Shown: piece by piece, positions 11,651 through 22,882 of the stretch
Numbering within the stretch: position 1 is the stretch's first letter
How the letters are laid out: every line of letters begins with the position of its first letter
DNA from: Hyalella azteca
Lineage: Eukaryota; Arthropoda; Malacostraca; Amphipoda; Hyalellidae
Length of the DNA stretch: 64,000 bases
Direction of reading: 5' to 3'
Assembly: GCF_000764305.2 (NCBI RefSeq)
Contig: NW_025946878.1
Coordinates: forward strand, 24,187 to 88,186
Made by a program: the position numbers and the translations under genes
The notes under the pieces: generated by a model
What the model saw: the letters and a program-made list of their open reading frames with translations, nothing else
Database searches by the model: none
What the model was told of the DNA's origin: nothing

Positions 11651-12840
11651 GACCACTTGTCAGCAAAGTCTCCGGAGATTCATTTATTCACATGGCAACT
11701 ATTTCGAGAGTCCATTTAAAAATCACTAGTTTTATTTGTTGCTCAATTTAATTGATTTTATTAATTTGTCCTATTAATTGCAATTGAGATGAAAAAAAGT
11801 TTATCAAGACATTTATTTGGGTTATAAAAACAGCTTTTTATCATCATAGTAGGCTTAGATAGATTGGGTCAAATTCAAATGATCAGTTGTAAGAAATCTC
11901 CCAAACAGTTTAAGAAAATTACATGAATTGGTGGTGGGCTAAGTCTAATCAACCATGACGCTGCTATACTAAATCAGGTAAATGAGTTTGATTTGATCTG
12001 CTGCAATTTCCAGACTTGCGTAAGCATGGTTCAGAACAGTTTTTTCAGTGGAAGCTGTGTTGTGACTTGTGAGTGCTGCCATTGGTACTTGGTTGGAGAG
12101 AGTCAGCTGTGTTCATTAAGTAAACATCTCTAGGGTCTATTACCCTTGAATTCATAAAGTTAACTGGCAAATAATCATCTATAAATCACATATTACTTGA
12201 TCTTGGATTACTATATATACCAGGAGTATATTTAGTGAAGGGTCCATCCAGCGTCAATAGCCTGGCTGCCTTTCGCTGACCTCCTCTTCTTCTCTTTATG
12301 AGAAGTGGCAGGAGGTAGGAGTAGGTTTGTGGGCCAGCCAAGGTTAGGCAGTAAAAATTCTTGCATTGTATTTCAACATTATTATTTTCTAATTAAGGCT
12401 GAATTATTCTTTTGAAACCTTGGCTACAACATTGTGTAACTTGTCATCTGTACTTATTTATTTATTATTAATATTTTGTCATATTTTAGAATCAAACATA
12501 TACTGCAAAATGCAAATGTCTTAAGTTTATATTTTATGTCTCAAGACCAATTAGGTAGAATTCCTGCACAGTTTTGTAGCTTAAATATAACCATTGCTTT
12601 TGTTATCAATATCAAAACTGTTTTGGCTCTGTTTTGCATTAACAAATTGCTATGTAAAATTGTTAAATCAATACTAGCCTATACTTAATCTTTATATCAC
12701 TACTGGGGATAAAATGTATTTTGTTTTGTTTTTGTTCAACTATTTGCTCTATAAACTTGTCATATTTCTAATGGCATATACTTTATTTTTTGCATTACTA
12801 GTGATAGCTGTAGCTTGAGATTGGTAAAAACACATCCATT
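11651..12840. other. Intergenic, no feature recognised
   Basis: AT-rich sequence. A possible hairpin of CTGACCTCCTC... with ...GGCAGGAGGTAGG lies at 12275-12325. No gene evidence. Confidence 0.4.
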
Positions 12841-13275
12841 ATGTCAGACTCTGAGTCTAACATGCCTAGCCCTAGCGGTGATGACGAGAATATTGTTGCG
12901 GAAATTTCATCACAAGATACTGCTGGCCCTCTCCTGCAATCTGGACTTCAACCATCTTCACATCAATCAGATGAAGACATCACCTGCTATCAAGCTAAGC
13001 CCAAGGCAATAGAAATGACGGAAGAACCAGATCAAGCATGGACTTGCAGGAAAGGTTTCTTATCCTAGCAGGCACAAGCAACAAATTGGTACAGAATCTG
13101 AACAAGAATCAGACAACTAAATCAGATCAATAGCCACTCCTGCTAGCACTAACAGCCTAGACGGTCTTCCAAACAAACAGTATAAAGCATTCCCAACAAA
13201 TGCAAGCGATAAATCATCTGGTAACCATAACACAGTGATAATCAAGCAGCTGTTTCCTGACATTAGAAAAATTTC
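12841..13275 (+). pseudogene. 5' fragment of the I-like LINE-C gag-like ORF
   Basis: An open frame starting MSDSESNMPSPSGDDEN is acidic and Ser/Pro-rich and is followed, in shifted frames, by a stretch ending IKQLFPDIRKISLP at 13275. The minus-strand LINE-B starts directly after, and gag zinc-knuckle sequence resumes on the other side at about 15.0 kb. I infer that this is the N-terminal part of the ORF1 of the same LINE. The link rests on position and strand, not on recognised homology of this segment. Confidence 0.45.
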
Positions 13276-14515
13276 CTTACCCTTACCTTACCTTATGACC
13301 TTATGATGAGTTTAGGACGTCGTAGTCCACGGTCACGCTGATGCGCCGCCTTCGTCGTCCTCCGTCTCTGAGTCATCGTTGGATGTAATGTTGGACGTGT
13401 TCCATCTATTTGCCCTCCTTTGGGCCAGCTGATGCAAGATGCTGTTGCTTGTCACTTGCTAAGGGTAGTTTCCCATTACTGGACAGTCTGGGATCTTTCT
13501 CAACCACTTGTCCAGTCGTCTCTTGAATGTTGCAAGGGTGAACTCCCCTCCTCTCCTCCTCTCAGCACTTTTGGCAAGGCATTAAAGAGCCTCGGTCCTA
13601 CCACGGACAGTGATCCTTCACGAAGAGTCTGTACTCTGGCCGCGGCTCGGTTATTAAATGGGGGGAATCCTGCACAGTCTCCCCCTTCTTTTGTTGTAAT
13701 ATGTCATTATTTTGGAGGTCTCACTCTCAACACTCTCGCCAGTTCGTTTATCATCTTCCAAGTGTACAGTATGATATACCTTTCCCTTCTTCTCTCCAGT
13801 GAGTACAGTTCCAGGTGTTTCAGCCTTCCCCAGTAGTTCAAGTTCAGCTCCCTCATGCCACTGATCCTGTACGTGAAGGTACGCTGCACTGCCTCCAGTT
13901 TCCGCACCACATCCGCCTTGAGTGGCGACCAAAGCTGACAGCAATACTCAAGATTGGGGAGCACGAGGGCTCTGAAGAGTGTAATCATTGGTGCTGCTTC
14001 TCTCGTTCGAAATGTTCGCCATATCCACCCCATCCTTTGCCGGCTGTGTGCAACTATTTCCTTGATATGGGCATCGAATGTGGTTTCAGTACTCATCAAC
14101 ACTCCGAGATCTCGAACTAGTTGCTTCTCCTCAATTTCTGTGCCATCTGATGCCAAGTAGTGATGTTGCATCCTGATCTCTGTGCGGTCTCTGTATCTCA
14201 TTACTTCGAACTTGGTGCCATTGAACTGCATATTGTTCACTAGGGCCCAATCGTAGATTGATGATTGATCATCCTGTTACCTCTCGCAGTCTAGGCCATC
14301 TGTGATCTTCATCAGCACTCTTGTATCATCCGCAAATGACGATGTAGATGCGTGGGTGAGTTCTGAGTCAATATCGGCAATGTGGATGAGAAAGAGGATT
14401 GGTCCAAGCACTGAGCCCTGCGGAACTCCGCTTTTCACCTTCGCTTCTCTTGATTTCGAGTTTCCAATTGCGACAGCTTGTACTTGTAAGGAAGTTGTGG
14501 ATCCACCTTAACAGG
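13276..14515 (-). mobile_element. LINE-B: CR1-like non-LTR retrotransposon, 5'-truncated
   Basis: Minus-strand reverse transcriptase. The order on that strand is SGVPQGSVLGPILFLIHIAD (14435 to about 14375), SSFADDTRVL with both catalytic aspartates (about 14335), then after a frameshift a 177-residue frame (14240-13707) with KQLVRDLGVLMS, GWIWRTFRTR, LEYCCQLWSP, SGMRELNLNYWGRLKHL and LYSLERRRERYIIIYTWK-like sequence (here YIILYTWK). This C-terminal block is characteristic of CR1-like elements of marine invertebrates and arthropods. The 3' end carries a short repeat (TTACC units on the plus strand, 13278-13294). The 5' end is truncated inside the RT. It is inserted into LINE-C in antisense. 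Confidence 0.85.
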
Positions 14516-15000
14516 CTTCCTCCTACCCCATCACAGTTGCAAAAGAACTACAAAGAACTACAAAAAAATAATTTAGGATACCTCAATCCATGACGTACGC
14601 AACATTATTACATAGAATTGTGCAACATTATTACATAGAATTTAAACCCTCTGAAAAACAGGAACAGGAAAAACTACTTTCATTAACCAAGCTTGGAAAC
14701 TGGCTAATCAAATGTTACAGACCGACATTGGATCTGGGCAATTCCTGCTGAGGTGTCATTGGACCAGTAGGTCTGGACGTCCACATAGGAAAGCTTCTAG
14801 ACCTACAGAAACAACCCTGCAAAATAGTCAAGATCACCTGACTGCCAAAATTTTCTGGGTCGAAAAAAAAAGAAGAGTCCCTGGTCCTTAAATTGGATTT
14901 TGAAGGAAGCCAACTCCCAGAAAAAAGTCCTCTTTGATTTATCACATACAAAGTAAGAATCTACAACCCACCTGTACTCAGATGCTACATAAGTCAAAGA
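14516..15000 (+). pseudogene. Middle part of LINE-C ORF1, decayed
   Basis: Between the end of LINE-B and the zinc knuckles, the plus strand contains interrupted frames in the expected orientation but with several stops. No individual motif could be named; assignment to LINE-C ORF1 is by position. A frame containing WILKEANSQKKVLF (about 14895) is the longest readable piece. Confidence 0.4.
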
Positions 15001-15468
15001 CCTAGGCACCTCTCCAGTGGATGCACAGCACCTGTAAGCTGTCTAATCTGCACAGGAAATCACTCAAAGGAAGTGTGCACATCGACCACTTATAAATGTG
15101 CAAATTGTGGAGGACCTGATATTGCCAGTCATAGAGAATGTCAATACAATGCACAAGCTAAGGCAATAGACATGCTGACAAGAGATGGCATGTCCTATGA
15201 TTCTGCCAGGAGGCAAACTGACTTGATGTTCAGAAATCCTCTTTCAAATAATAACACCAATGTGAACCAAATCAGCCAGGCAGTAAAAAATTTGCCACAA
15301 GTAACAAGTGCACCAAAAGAATTTTCCTTCCAGGGAACTACAACTCGAGCAGATGTGTACAGATCCCCAAGCACTTACCACAGCAGCTTGTTCACAAGCC
15401 ACATCAACAGAAGTGAATACCTACAGCCAAGTGGCCCAGTCTTCAAGGAGGCACAACCTGACTCATAG
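15001..15468 (+). pseudogene. LINE-C ORF1 (gag-like) C-terminal part with zinc knuckles
   Basis: The frame reads through two cysteine/histidine knuckles, CLICTGNHSKEVC at about 15037-15075 and CANCGGPDIASHREC at about 15103-15147, then a hydrophilic tail containing AKAIDMLTRDGMSYDSAR. Paired CCHC knuckles followed by such a tail are typical of ORF1 proteins of I-superfamily non-LTR elements, where they bind the element RNA. The second knuckle has a non-standard spacing. The frame ends at 15468; further coding sequence follows in other frames. Confidence 0.75.
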
Positions 15469-15767
15469 CCCCACCCATCTGACCCCTGAACAACCATCAT
15501 TGTGAGATGCCATGGAGATGCTAACCAACTTTATCAAAATTGAGATCCAGAAATTCAGCATATAACTTGCAGAAACAACTATAACTGTAAGTTCTTGAAA
15601 GAAATCATTCTCACAGACCTCTCAAAGAGAACAAGAAAGAAAAAGAACTACTGACCATCAGTGCCACAAGGAAGCACTTTTGTAGCAGTGTTGCTGAAGC
15701 CTTACTGGAAGAGCTTCACTCCAGGAACACCAGTGCTGCAGTACCATTTTCAACTAATGAAGAATCT

Positions 15768-16870
15768 TTGATAGAATCTTGCACCCCCAACCGGCCCAGC
15801 TCTTCAGACTTACCCATAGACAATTGCAAGAAAAAAGATGTGAACCACAAATTGAAGTCTTACAAGACTGCATCTGTCCCTGAAAAAGAAGAATCACAAT
15901 CTACTCACAGGAGACAGAATAAGTCTACCAGAAGCTCAAAGAAAAAGAAAATTCAAATGGCTGCTGTAAATTTTAATTCCATACAACAAGCAACTGAAAT
16001 AGAGTCCCAGCTTGAAATCTATCAACTAAACTGCAATGGTCTCAAGGGTAAAGTTTCAGAACTTAAGATCTATATGTACACTAAAAAGCAAGATCTGGTT
16101 TGTTTAAGCAAAACATGGCTAAAGAAAAATGAACCAAAATTTCTTGGATATCAGTCACAGTGGCTACATAGAACTATTGAAAGGTGAGGCCTGAGAATTT
16201 TAATAAGGGAGGATGTTAAATTTAAGTCTAAGCAAATAATTCCTTTACCAGCTGGGCATTTGGAGTGCCAAGCCATGGAAATATTCACCAAGTCCGGTAG
16301 CATCAGCATTCTGAAGGCCTACAACCCTTGCAAAAATTTTCAGTTCAAAAATTGCAACACTACACCAATCAGCTTGGAAATAATTTCATTCTAATTGTTG
16401 ACTTCAATGGGCATTCACCTTTATGGGACTCTCACAACAAGTCCAACTTCACAGGCAGAAGTATTGACAGATTGCTAGACATCCACAATCTAATATTGCT
16501 CAATGATCCAGATACTTCAATGTACATTGATTACCACACTGGCTCAACATCCACTCTTGACCTCTGCATGGCAACTCACAATTTGGGTATCCTTGGTGAG
16601 CAGCATCGGGATGATGACATAGGTAGCGACCGCTTCCCTGTAGAAATTACCTTTGGCTTTGGGTGTGCCAAGTGCAGCAAAAGTCCATGCAAAAAATGGG
16701 CTCTCAAGCATGCCAACTGGACCAAGCAGACCTCTTTGTTTTTCCAAAGCACCAAACCTTCAAGTGAAATGCCTGCTCCTCTTGACGTGGAAACCCTCAA
16801 TCAGTGTATTACCCAAAAAAATAATCAGCATTGCCAATGCATCCCTAAGACATCCAACAGCAGATAATGT
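15768..16870 (+). pseudogene. LINE-C ORF2 N-terminus: APE-type endonuclease
   Basis: The endonuclease that nicks target DNA in non-LTR retrotransposition. The first frame (to 16187) contains QLNCNGLKGKVSELK and QDLVCLSKTWLKKNE, matching the N-terminal N and E motifs of the apurinic endonuclease fold. After a stop and frameshift the second frame (16328-16867) contains IVDFNGHSPLWDS, HTGSTSTLDLCMA and IGSDRFPVEI. The last motif is normally SDHxP; the catalytic histidine is arginine here. Together with two frame breaks this shows an inactive copy. Confidence 0.82.
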
Positions 16871-17039
16871 CATTGCATCACTCCATGGGGGGACGAAGAG
16901 TGCAAAGTTGCTGTTGAGGAGAGGAAAAGAGCAAAGAACCTTCTCTGGAACCATCCAACTCCCTCAAACTTGATACGCTACAAACGTTGTGTTGCACTGG
17001 CAAAACATATTGCTCTGAAAAAGAAAAAAAGAGAGCTAA

Positions 17040-18540
17040 AATATGGCCATGGAGTCCCTGGGCAGCACTACACCCTCATCCAGAGTGTGGCATGCAATTA
17101 AAAGCATTGGTGGGAAACCGGGCTCTAGAAACCTTCCAATTGGCAACCATACCACCACAAATTATGAAATAGCAGCTCTTTTTCTTGAGCATTTCACACA
17201 TGACTTTACTGCTGCTCAAGAAAGCATATGGGATGAGGAGGTGATTGGAGAGGTGGAAGAAGAGGTCTTCAAGAACTTCATATGTCTATTCAGTGTGTAA
17301 AGAATACCTCACCTGAGAATGACCTGATTGCCAATGCCTTCCTAACAAGGAGCCTGGATTGCATCAAATTGAGCTCCTCAACCTTTTCAACATCAGTCTT
17401 GTCAGTGGAGTGGTGCCGGCTTCATGGAAACAAGGAGTCATCTGCCCCTTACTCAAGCCAGGAAAGGACCCAACCCAAGTCAGCTCCTACAGACCCATCA
17501 CCCTGCTGTCATGCATAGGTAAACTTAAGAAGAGAATTATTCAAAGGAGTATTGAACACTGCATTGAAACCAAGCACATACTGCCACCTACTCAAACGGG
17601 ATACAGACATGGCAGGAGTGCCATGGATGTTTTGACGGTGCTAACATACACCATTAGACAGGCAACTATGGAGGGAAAGCATAGACTGGTAATCTATCTC
17701 GACACCTAGGGTGCTTTTGCAAGTGTATGGCACCAAGGCCTCATCTACAAGATGATCAAATTGACGTTTGACCCCCCAACTAATCTGATGGATGTATCAT
17801 TACCTCAAGGACAGGACCACCTCTGTGCAGGTTGGCAAATGCCTTTCTGAGATGAAACCTTTTGATAGAGGGACCCCAGGGTGCAGTTCTCTCTCCAACA
17901 CCCTTCAACATAATGCTGAGTTACCTCCCAAAATCCCCTCAAGTGAAAATCCTCTTCTACGCTGATGACATCACATTGGTTGCTGTCTCCAAAACGGTGG
18001 GAGATGCTCAGCAGGGGATGCAAAGTTATTTAGATTCACTGGGCTGTTGGCTTGAAAAATGGCAGTTCACGGTAAACACACTAAAGTGTTCTCTCCAACT
18101 CTTTACTGACATTTCAGGCACAAATTTCTTACCTGAAGAATGAGGGCCTACGCCTACTGGCATCTCTGCGAGTGCTCTTGGGAAGCAGCTTGGGTGCCTC
18201 AAGATGCCTACTATGTCAGGTATATATAAGTTTTATCCACAGCAAATTTGAGTATGGCAGCATTTTATTTAAACTTTGTGATATCCCTGCAAAACACAAG
18301 CAAGAACTGAAAGTTATGCAGTCCAACACATTAAGAATTGTTCTTGGTGCCCGAAACACATCTCCTATTACATCCCTGGAGATTGAAGCTTATATAGCCC
18401 CACTGGAGATCAGGTTTGACTACCTCTTTTTAAATTTGTTCATAAAAATCTTGCGCCGGTCTCAGGGTACATTGGAAAGTGAGATTGCCATGAAGTTGGA
18501 GTTTCAGAGCATAATTTTGCCAACAGCTACTTTGTGATAA
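17040..18540 (+). pseudogene. LINE-C ORF2: reverse transcriptase domain
   Basis: Reverse transcriptase broken into at least four frames. Recognised in order: SRVWHAIKSIGGK (17088, linker), VPASWKQGVICPLLKPGKDP (about 17410-17470), SSYRPITLLSCIGKLKKRII (17480-17540), QTGYRHGRSAMDVL (17590), IYLDT followed by a stop then GAFASVWHQGLIYKM (motif A region, 17690-17755), GPQGAVLSPTPFNIML (17870, motif B) and FYADDITLVA (17955, motif C, both aspartates intact). The 18172-18537 frame continues with SFIHSKFEYGSILF, equivalent to the thumb. The stop in motif A and the frameshifts abolish activity. Confidence 0.85.
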
Positions 18541-18699
18541 GAGCCAGGGGCCGCCTAGCCAGCTTGGCCATACCCAGCTTTAAAAGAATTCCAACACCTA
18601 AAATCTTGCCTATTCCTCTGCATCTCAGTTTGGAACCTCACATTCAGCTTTCCACCAAAGCAGCTGCAGCCATGATGCTCCCTCAGCCATTAACAGGGG

Positions 18700-19110
18700 T
18701 ACATTCAACAAATACTGCCACAAAAATTTTCCATCCTATGTACACATTTACACTGATAGACCAAAGCATAGCAATGGTTCTATAGCTGCAGCCATTTACA
18801 TACCAAGTCTTCAGAGTGCCACTACATGGAAGCTGAACCCTTCCCATACAGTCATCGGTACAAAACTCTTTGCAATACTCAAGGCCTTGAAGTTCTGCTG
18901 CTTGAACCCGAAGCTCAGCTCAGAGAATATTCTGCTGTTATCAGACTTCTGGTCAGCATTGCAAGCCATGCACAACATCACCAGCCCCTCATACAGGGAG
19001 TATGTTTTCAAAATTCAAGAGTTAATTCACAAAAGACAAGCCTCCACAGTACTACCATTGGTGCAAGGGCACTGTGGTGTAAAGGGTAATGAAGTGGCAG
19101 TTATAATGGC
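18700..19110 (+). pseudogene. LINE-C ORF2: RNase H domain, split by a hAT-like element
   Basis: Remnant of an RNase H domain after the RT, which supports assignment to the I superfamily. Motifs: IYTDRPKHSNGS (about 18745; usually YTDGS), LLSDFWSALQAM (about 18935; usually SDSxSA), and QGHCGVKGNEVA (about 19060; H, G and E of the HxGxxGNE motif present). The frame is cut at 19110 by CAGGGTTGG, the end of the hAT-like insertion. At 22251, right after the other end of that insertion, the plus strand reads MRNHHEWQ then a stop, which plausibly is the end of the same protein. Confidence 0.72.
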
Positions 19111-19678
19111 CAGGGTTGGCATTAATTAAATCAAACTTATTAAGTCATGTGATTAAATCATTTGGTTTTTCTATAAAAAATCATGATTTTCTTATTTTTT
19201 TCATTTTTTATACATTTAAATATATTGAGTGGCAGTCTTTAATTTATTTTGAGGTATTGTTATTAATGGTTTAGTATAAATGTACTATGACAAATTGGAA
19301 TATAAACTTGTTGCCTTTAATGTGTATTAGGTTCCAATGAATTGTATGTTGAATTGAATTGACTGTTGGTGTAGTAGGCACTCAAGCCTGTTCACCCACC
19401 TTGTTTGCCCTCAGCATAGCTGCCCCCCATTAGGTTACATGCGCAGATGATGCACCCCAGGAGACTGCAAAACTGAAAGGCAAATGGTAGCACTCGGGAT
19501 CGAAAAGGCCCGGTTGGTCCACTTTGGTGTTTTTGGTACAGAGGCATCAAGTGTTGCAATACATTGTACATAGCTAGCAGCTTAGCTAATTCTTCTAAGG
19601 CTATAAGTATTCTTCAGCTATTTGACTATTTGTTATTTATTGATCACAATATGCAATTTAAATGTGTTAGCTAGCTTA

Positions 19679-20430
19679 TACATGGTGAGGCAGAACCAAT
19701 TGAGCAGTTGGCAAAATAAAAGAGTAATAGAGGTACATAAAGAAGAAAGTTTTTATTTTCCTCTAGGTCAGCATAACATACCATTTAAAATACTTATGTT
19801 TTGAAAACAATATCAGGAAGATGGTGTCTGTTAGCTGCATCACACTGTTGGAGTCGTTCTTGGAAGTTTCCTACAGCACGTTCACACATATGGCGAGGTA
19901 TGGCCTTAACCTCTGCTACAATAATCCGTTCTCTTAGCTGTGGTAGGGTGTGAGGGTGACTTCTGAACACCCTTTCCCTTAGATGTCCCCAAAGAAAGAA
20001 ATTGCAAATGCTCAAATCAGGTGACCTTACAGGCCACTGTAAATCACCCCTCAGAGTCTGGGAACATGCGTTTCAAAACATTGAGTAACATTTGGGCTGT
20101 GTGAGCTGTAGCCCCATCCTGCTGGAACCACACGTCTCCCAATGCTTCATTTTCAACAATGTTTTCCATCCTGGGTTGCATGAAATTTTGCAACATTTCA
20201 GCATAGCAATCAGAATTCACTGTTATGGTTACTCCCTCCTCTGAGAACAACTCCAACAGTGTTTTGCAGCTAATGGCCCCATCTTCCAGATATTGTTTTC
20301 AAAACATAAGTATTCTAAATGGTACCTATGTTATGCTAACCTCAAGGAAAATAAACTTTCTTCTTTATGTACCTCCATTACTCTTTTATTTTGCCTCAAA
20401 ACTGCTCAATCAGTTCTACCCCATCCTGTA
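19679..20430 (-). mobile_element. Mariner-like element with duplicated 3' end as long inverted arms
   Basis: About 752 bp flanked by TA. The arms 19679-19823 and 20279-20430 are inverted copies of about 145-150 bp, both reading outward into termini like TACAGGATGGGGTAGAAC (left copy ATGGTGAGGCAGAAC). Between them is the C-terminal half of a transposase on the minus strand. The right arm includes an inverted second copy of the coding end (HLPDIVFKT then stop at 20280-20309, plus strand), so the original 5' half was replaced by an inverted 3' end. Confidence 0.82.
19797..20256 (-). pseudogene. Mariner-like DDE transposase, C-terminal half, frameshifted
   Basis: Minus-strand frames 20256-20044 and 20015-19797. 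The first contains VTVNSDCYAEML-like sequence (here ITVNSDCYAEML), WFQQDGATAHTAQ with the second catalytic aspartate, and ends at MFPDSEG; one extra base shifts the frame, and LRGDLQWPVRSPDLS then continues in the next frame to CNFFLWGHLRERVF and NFQERLQQCDAANRHHLPDI. The order and motifs match Tc1/mariner-superfamily transposases common in insects (HTH domain, DDE_3). The first catalytic aspartate and the DNA-binding half are missing. Confidence 0.85.
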
Positions 20431-20773
20431 TATTGAGAGGTTGAGATTGTATTGACCTATTAGGCAATTAGAAAGATTTTCCACCCTAATACAAGTATTC
20501 TAATTAAAATATTTAATTTCAATCTTTAAATATGTGAATTTAAAACTAGAAACAAAACAATTACAATTATAAGACTATATATGAAATAATTAAATGCAGT
20601 GAATGGATATAAAATATTTGAATTATGCACATGTTTATTTCAAAGTGTTAGCTTTTCTCATAACTTAAGTCTCATTTCAAGTTATTTGAGGTTTGTTTGG
20701 TTATTGCTAGTTTATGTTTAGTATTGTTTTATTGGTCTGAATTAAATGGGAACAGTGCAGTCAGTCACTCAGT

Positions 20774-21747
20774 CACTGCCATAAAATGGGGTAACTTAGA
20801 CCGGCGGGGTAACTTAGACCACTTTTCGTTTTTTTTAACAAAAACCCCCAAAACTCAAGAACTTTTTGACATAGCAAAATTTTGTCAATGGGTATTAAAG
20901 GCCTAATACTGAGGCTACATAACACAATAGAAAGATTTAAAAAGTTTGCATATCTATTAGGTTAAGAAATTAAAAATGTGACCCACAAAAAAAAGCTATT
21001 ATTTAAAGCCTGTCAGAGTACCCCCTCCAATTTTTTTATTTTTTGGTTAAATAACTCCAGGTTTTGATGCAGTGTAGTAGAACTTTTCTAGTTACATATG
21101 CAAATGACAAATTTTAGGAAAGTGTCATAGTTTGCAAATGGGGGCACCACCCCCAAGTGGGGAACTTAGACCACCTAATGTCAGCCCTGACTGGGTAACA
21201 TAGCCGGCTTGGAAGTTGATATAAAATTACCATATATAACATATTTTATGTTTGACAGCCTATTTATGTTTTTTCTTTATGTTTCAGACTCTACAGAGTC
21301 TTATATATGGTAATTTTAACTTAATTTCCAAGCCAGTCAATATTTACCCCGTCAGGGCTGCCATTAGGTAGTCGCATTTTCCCCACTATGGGGCGACGCC
21401 TCCCATTTGCAAACTAAGACACTTTCCTCAAGCTTGTCTTTTGCATATGTAACTAGAAAAGTTCTACTACAATGCTCCAAAACCTGGAGTTATTTGGAGT
21501 TATTTTACCAAAAAATATAATTGATTTTACCACCCGGTCTACGATACCCCAAGAGCTGGGGTAACAAAGACAATCACTTTTTTGAAATTACATAAAGACT
21601 ATGAGAGGCAGGAGCCAGCAATTTATGGTGAGTGAAGCTAGAGTATAGACCTGTATTTTGCATGTTTCAATTCAAGTTTAATTTAGCTAGTAAAAAAATG
21701 GCATCATTTATAAAAAAAAGTGGTCTAAGTTACCCCATTTTACAGTA
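20774..21747. mobile_element. Foldback element with arms of about 0.45 kb
   Basis: A near-palindromic unit. The left end ATAAAATGGGGTAACTTAGA (20781) is the inverse of TCTAAGTTACCCCATTTTAC (21724). Inward pairs include TAACTCCAGGTTTTG (21052) with CAAAACCTGGAGTTA (21479), TTTCTAGTTACATATGCAAA (21087) with TTTGCATATGTAACTAGAAA (21441), and TTACCATATATAACA (21229) with TTATATATGGTAATTTTAAC (21301). The centre is near 21270. No coding sequence. The terminal sequence is shared with the small element at 31221-31449. Confidence 0.85.
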
Positions 21748-22480
21748 CTAGTCAGTGTGTATAGAGGGTAGAGTCTGGTAGATTTATAGGACATAAAAGT
21801 AGTACATCTATTGATCTACTGTGCACTGAGCTATCAGCTACCTGTCTGTTATGTGACTCATCAATGTTTAGAAGATCTGCATTCCTGAAATGTTTTTTGT
21901 GTATTGAAGCCAGTTAAATGGTCAATATTTAGCTCAATACCTTGCTCCATACAAACTTTACAAAGCTAATTAATAGACTTCAATAATTGTTTACCCAAAA
22001 ATCCCACAGTGGTAAACACCACCTTGGCCTGTTGGCCATTATTGAAGGCAATAAGTGCCCTTTTTAGCCATCCATTATGATCTATATACTGTTTTTGTTA
22101 GTAGGCTAATTGCAACATAAAAAATAACCTTTCCAAAAGACAAAAAAGCTGAAAAAAATCAAATAATTAAAAAAATCATGAAAAAATAAAAAAATCATTG
22201 ATTTTTTATTTTTTTGATTTTTTTAAGTAAAAAAAATCACCAACCCTGGTATGAGGAACCATCATGAATGGCAATGATGAGCAAGAATTTTTGCATTAAC
22301 TTTTATTACAAATTTTTGACCTAACATTTATTGTTATTCACCTTTCATTACTCTGACTGAGTCAGACATATACAGCCAAATTTTTCCACAGGTTAATCAA
22401 TAATTTAAATATCTTCATCAATATTCCATTATCATTCATCAATTTTATACAATTAGTGACGCACTGACACTAATTAACTC

Positions 22481-22882
22481 ATGGTCTTGCCAGCCCACAA
22501 AATCCCCAATGAAGAGCAAAAATTCCATTCCCCACTTCCTAACTCCCCTTCCCAAGTGCTTTCAAGGGTGGTGGTTTCAAAGGGCCAAGATGTTTCAATT
22601 ACAGTGTTCAGTTGTTATTTGTCAGTGACAACACTGAAGGGAACAATTACTGTGAAAAGATGGCATTCATACTTCTATCAGGTGAAAGGCCAGATGAAAG
22701 TAAAAGGAAGAAGCAAGTGCATTTTGATTACTTGGATCCCTGAAGACATTTTGAAATTGTTGATGTTGAAGCACTGTTCTGGAAAGAGCAAATGGAAGTG
22801 CATCATAAAAACTATTTTACTTGCAAAACATGTTACTTTCTATTGTCAGCAGCATGTGAATATTGCACAGCTATCATACTAG
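22481..22882 (+). pseudogene. Possible YqaJ-like nuclease fragment
   Basis: A 133-codon frame includes HSYFYQVKGQMKVKGRSKCI followed by LITW, which resembles the core of YqaJ-family exonuclease domains (YYYQVQGQLxxTGxxxCxFVVW). After a one-base shift the sequence reads EIVDVEALFWKEQMEVHHKNYF, similar to the acidic and FW motifs that follow in that family. In animals such fragments come from transposon-associated genes. It is short and frame-broken, so likely a remnant. It lies just downstream of LINE-C but is not part of a known LINE. Confidence 0.45.

Larger units (their letters stand above)
19111..22248. mobile_element. hAT-like DNA transposon copy, non-coding, with nested insertions
   Basis: The ends are inverted: CAGGGTTGGCATT at 19111 and CACCAACCCTG ending at 22248. 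Both ends continue inward into ATGATTTTTT-rich sequence (AAATCATGATTTTC at the left; the reverse complement of AAAAAAATCATGAAAAAA at the right). CAGGG termini and this AT-rich subterminal sequence are typical of hAT elements. No transposase was found. The 8 bp on each side (ATAATGGC, GTATGAGG) do not match well, so a target-site duplication is not demonstrated. It interrupts LINE-C and carries a mariner-like element and a foldback element. Confidence 0.72.

Noticed and set aside
19111..22248. 8-bp target-site duplication around the hAT-like element
   Set aside because: ATAATGGC and GTATGAGG agree at only about half of the positions, so I do not claim it.
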